NCBI GenBank assembly: GCA_005799025.1
Contig: SYHX01000002.1
Location: 1 to 55,151, forward strand
Source: Bacteroidota bacterium
GTDB lineage: Bacteria > Bacteroidota > Bacteroidia > UBA7662
DNA length: 55,151 nt
Reading direction: 5' to 3'
The notes below the pieces were generated by a model. The model did not search any database. It was not told the origin of the DNA and saw only the letters and a program-made list of their open reading frames with translations. Each line of letters opens with the position of its first letter. The first letter of the stretch is position 1. A program made the position numbers and the translations under genes. Below, piece by piece: positions 54,684-55,151 of the stretch.

Positions 54684-54691
54684 CAAAACTA
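54684..54691 (-). promoter_or_regulatory. Possible -7 box (TAGTTTTG) for the DUF2911-PIG-L-symporter run
   Basis: The minus strand has TAGTTTTG, fitting TAnnTTTG, about 67 bases upstream of the ATG at 54617. A -33 TTTG at the proper spacing is lacking. Confidence 0.3.
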
Positions 54692-54777
54692 ACCCCCTGA
54701 CCCGCTAATTGGTTTGAAGCCAAAACCTCTAAGCCAAACAAAAGGCTAACCTTCGAACAATCTTCCTAATTTTGAGT

Positions 54778-55151
54778 ATGAAAAATCATTTTGTTCTCGT
54801 CGAAAATCAAGTGAGGCCTGGTGTGGCTCTGATACGGCTTAACCGGCCCAAAGAGCTCAATGCCCTGAATTTGGAACTCATGGCTGAGTTAAGAGATGCA
54901 TTGCAAGCCCTTGACCAAGACCCTGCTGTCCGTGTCATGGTCCTTACGGGTAATGACAAAGCCTTTGCCGCCGGAGCTGATATCCACCAAATGAGCGACA
55001 AGACGGCCATCGACATGCTACGCATTGATCAGTTCAGTACCTGGGAGCAGATTCGTCGCCTCAAAAAGCCCTTAATTGCTGCTGTTTCTGGATTTGTATT
55101 AGGAGGGGGCCATGAGCTCGTGATGCATTGCGATATGGTCATCGCTTCCGA
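54778..55151 (+). CDS. Enoyl-CoA hydratase/isomerase, N-terminal part
   Basis: The plus frame from the ATG at 54778 is open to the window edge (about 124 residues), so the C-terminus is missing. It is a crotonase: IRLNRPKELNALNLELMAEL, then the oxyanion-hole FAAGADIHQM and AAVSGFVLGGGHELVMHCD, where the Glu in GGGHE is the first catalytic acid; MVIAS follows. It probably hydrates 2-enoyl-CoA in beta-oxidation, compatible with hbd elsewhere in the window, but isomerases and other crotonases share these motifs. No neighbour beyond the edge can be judged. Confidence 0.92.
   Translation, partial: MKNHFVLVENQVRPGVALIRLNRPKELNALNLELMAELRDALQALDQDPAVRVMVLTGNDKAFAAGADIHQMSDKTAIDMLRIDQFSTWEQIRRLKKPLIAAVSGFVLGGGHELVMHCDMVIAS

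Noticed and set aside
54767-54774. TAATTTTG as promoter of the enoyl-CoA hydratase gene
   Set aside because: It is only a few bases from the ATG at 54778, so transcription would start inside the gene, and there is no -33 element.

Overview
This 55 kb window is ordinary chromosomal DNA of a member of the phylum Bacteroidota; the genus cannot be named from the sequence alone. The evidence is three giant secreted proteins with type IX secretion (T9SS) C-terminal sorting domains, one of them the gliding-motility-associated type B; a short archaeal/eukaryote-like prolyl-tRNA synthetase; a queuine tRNA-ribosyltransferase without the usual zinc cysteines; a DUF2911 protein; TAnnTTTG/TTTG promoter elements; and start codons that generally lack Shine-Dalgarno sequences. 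Genes are densely packed and no intergenic stretch exceeds 300 bases.

Layout. 1-2056 (minus): an OmpP1/FadL-like outer-membrane protein cut by the window edge and a repetitive Gly/Trp-rich lipoprotein. 2275-4433 (plus): proS and a conserved-looking unknown. 4430-7626 (minus): an operon of a membrane glycosyltransferase, rsmG, thyA and folA, which covers 16S rRNA methylation and the dTMP/folate cycle. 7703-8881 (plus): tgt. 9041-24445 (minus): a surface-protein region with two T9SS type A proteins, one T9SS type B protein, a pirin, a tRNA-Lys and a small membrane-anchored unknown. 24639-25622 (plus): pdhB with a terminator. 25752-31570 (plus): an operon of gyrB, a LolD-type ABC ATPase, recQ and a GT4 glycosyltransferase. 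31567-33516 (minus): ftsE and a second GT4 glycosyltransferase.

33621-38090 (plus) holds two paralogous OmpA-like/TPR envelope proteins flanking an NlpC/P60 peptidase, probably a cell-wall remodelling unit. 38099-41239 (minus) carries uvrC and xseA (DNA repair). 41316-43915 carries hbd (plus) and pruA (minus), for acyl-CoA and proline metabolism. 43971-46572 carries a YjbR-like gene and a DPM1-like GT2 glycosyltransferase (plus) opposite a multi-spanning GT-C-like membrane protein (minus). 46572-54617 (minus) is one run that begins with DUF2911, a secreted PIG-L deacetylase, a 36-residue membrane miniprotein and a sodium:solute symporter and continues into parC and the GT-C-like gene. The window ends in a truncated enoyl-CoA hydratase gene.

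I see no CRISPR array, insertion sequence, prophage or recognisable defence system. The least explained parts are the 23-copy cysteine-paired repeat protein, the OmpA/TPR-NlpC/P60-OmpA/TPR trio, the miniprotein next to the symporter, and the unknown proteins at 3762-4433 and 23921-24445.
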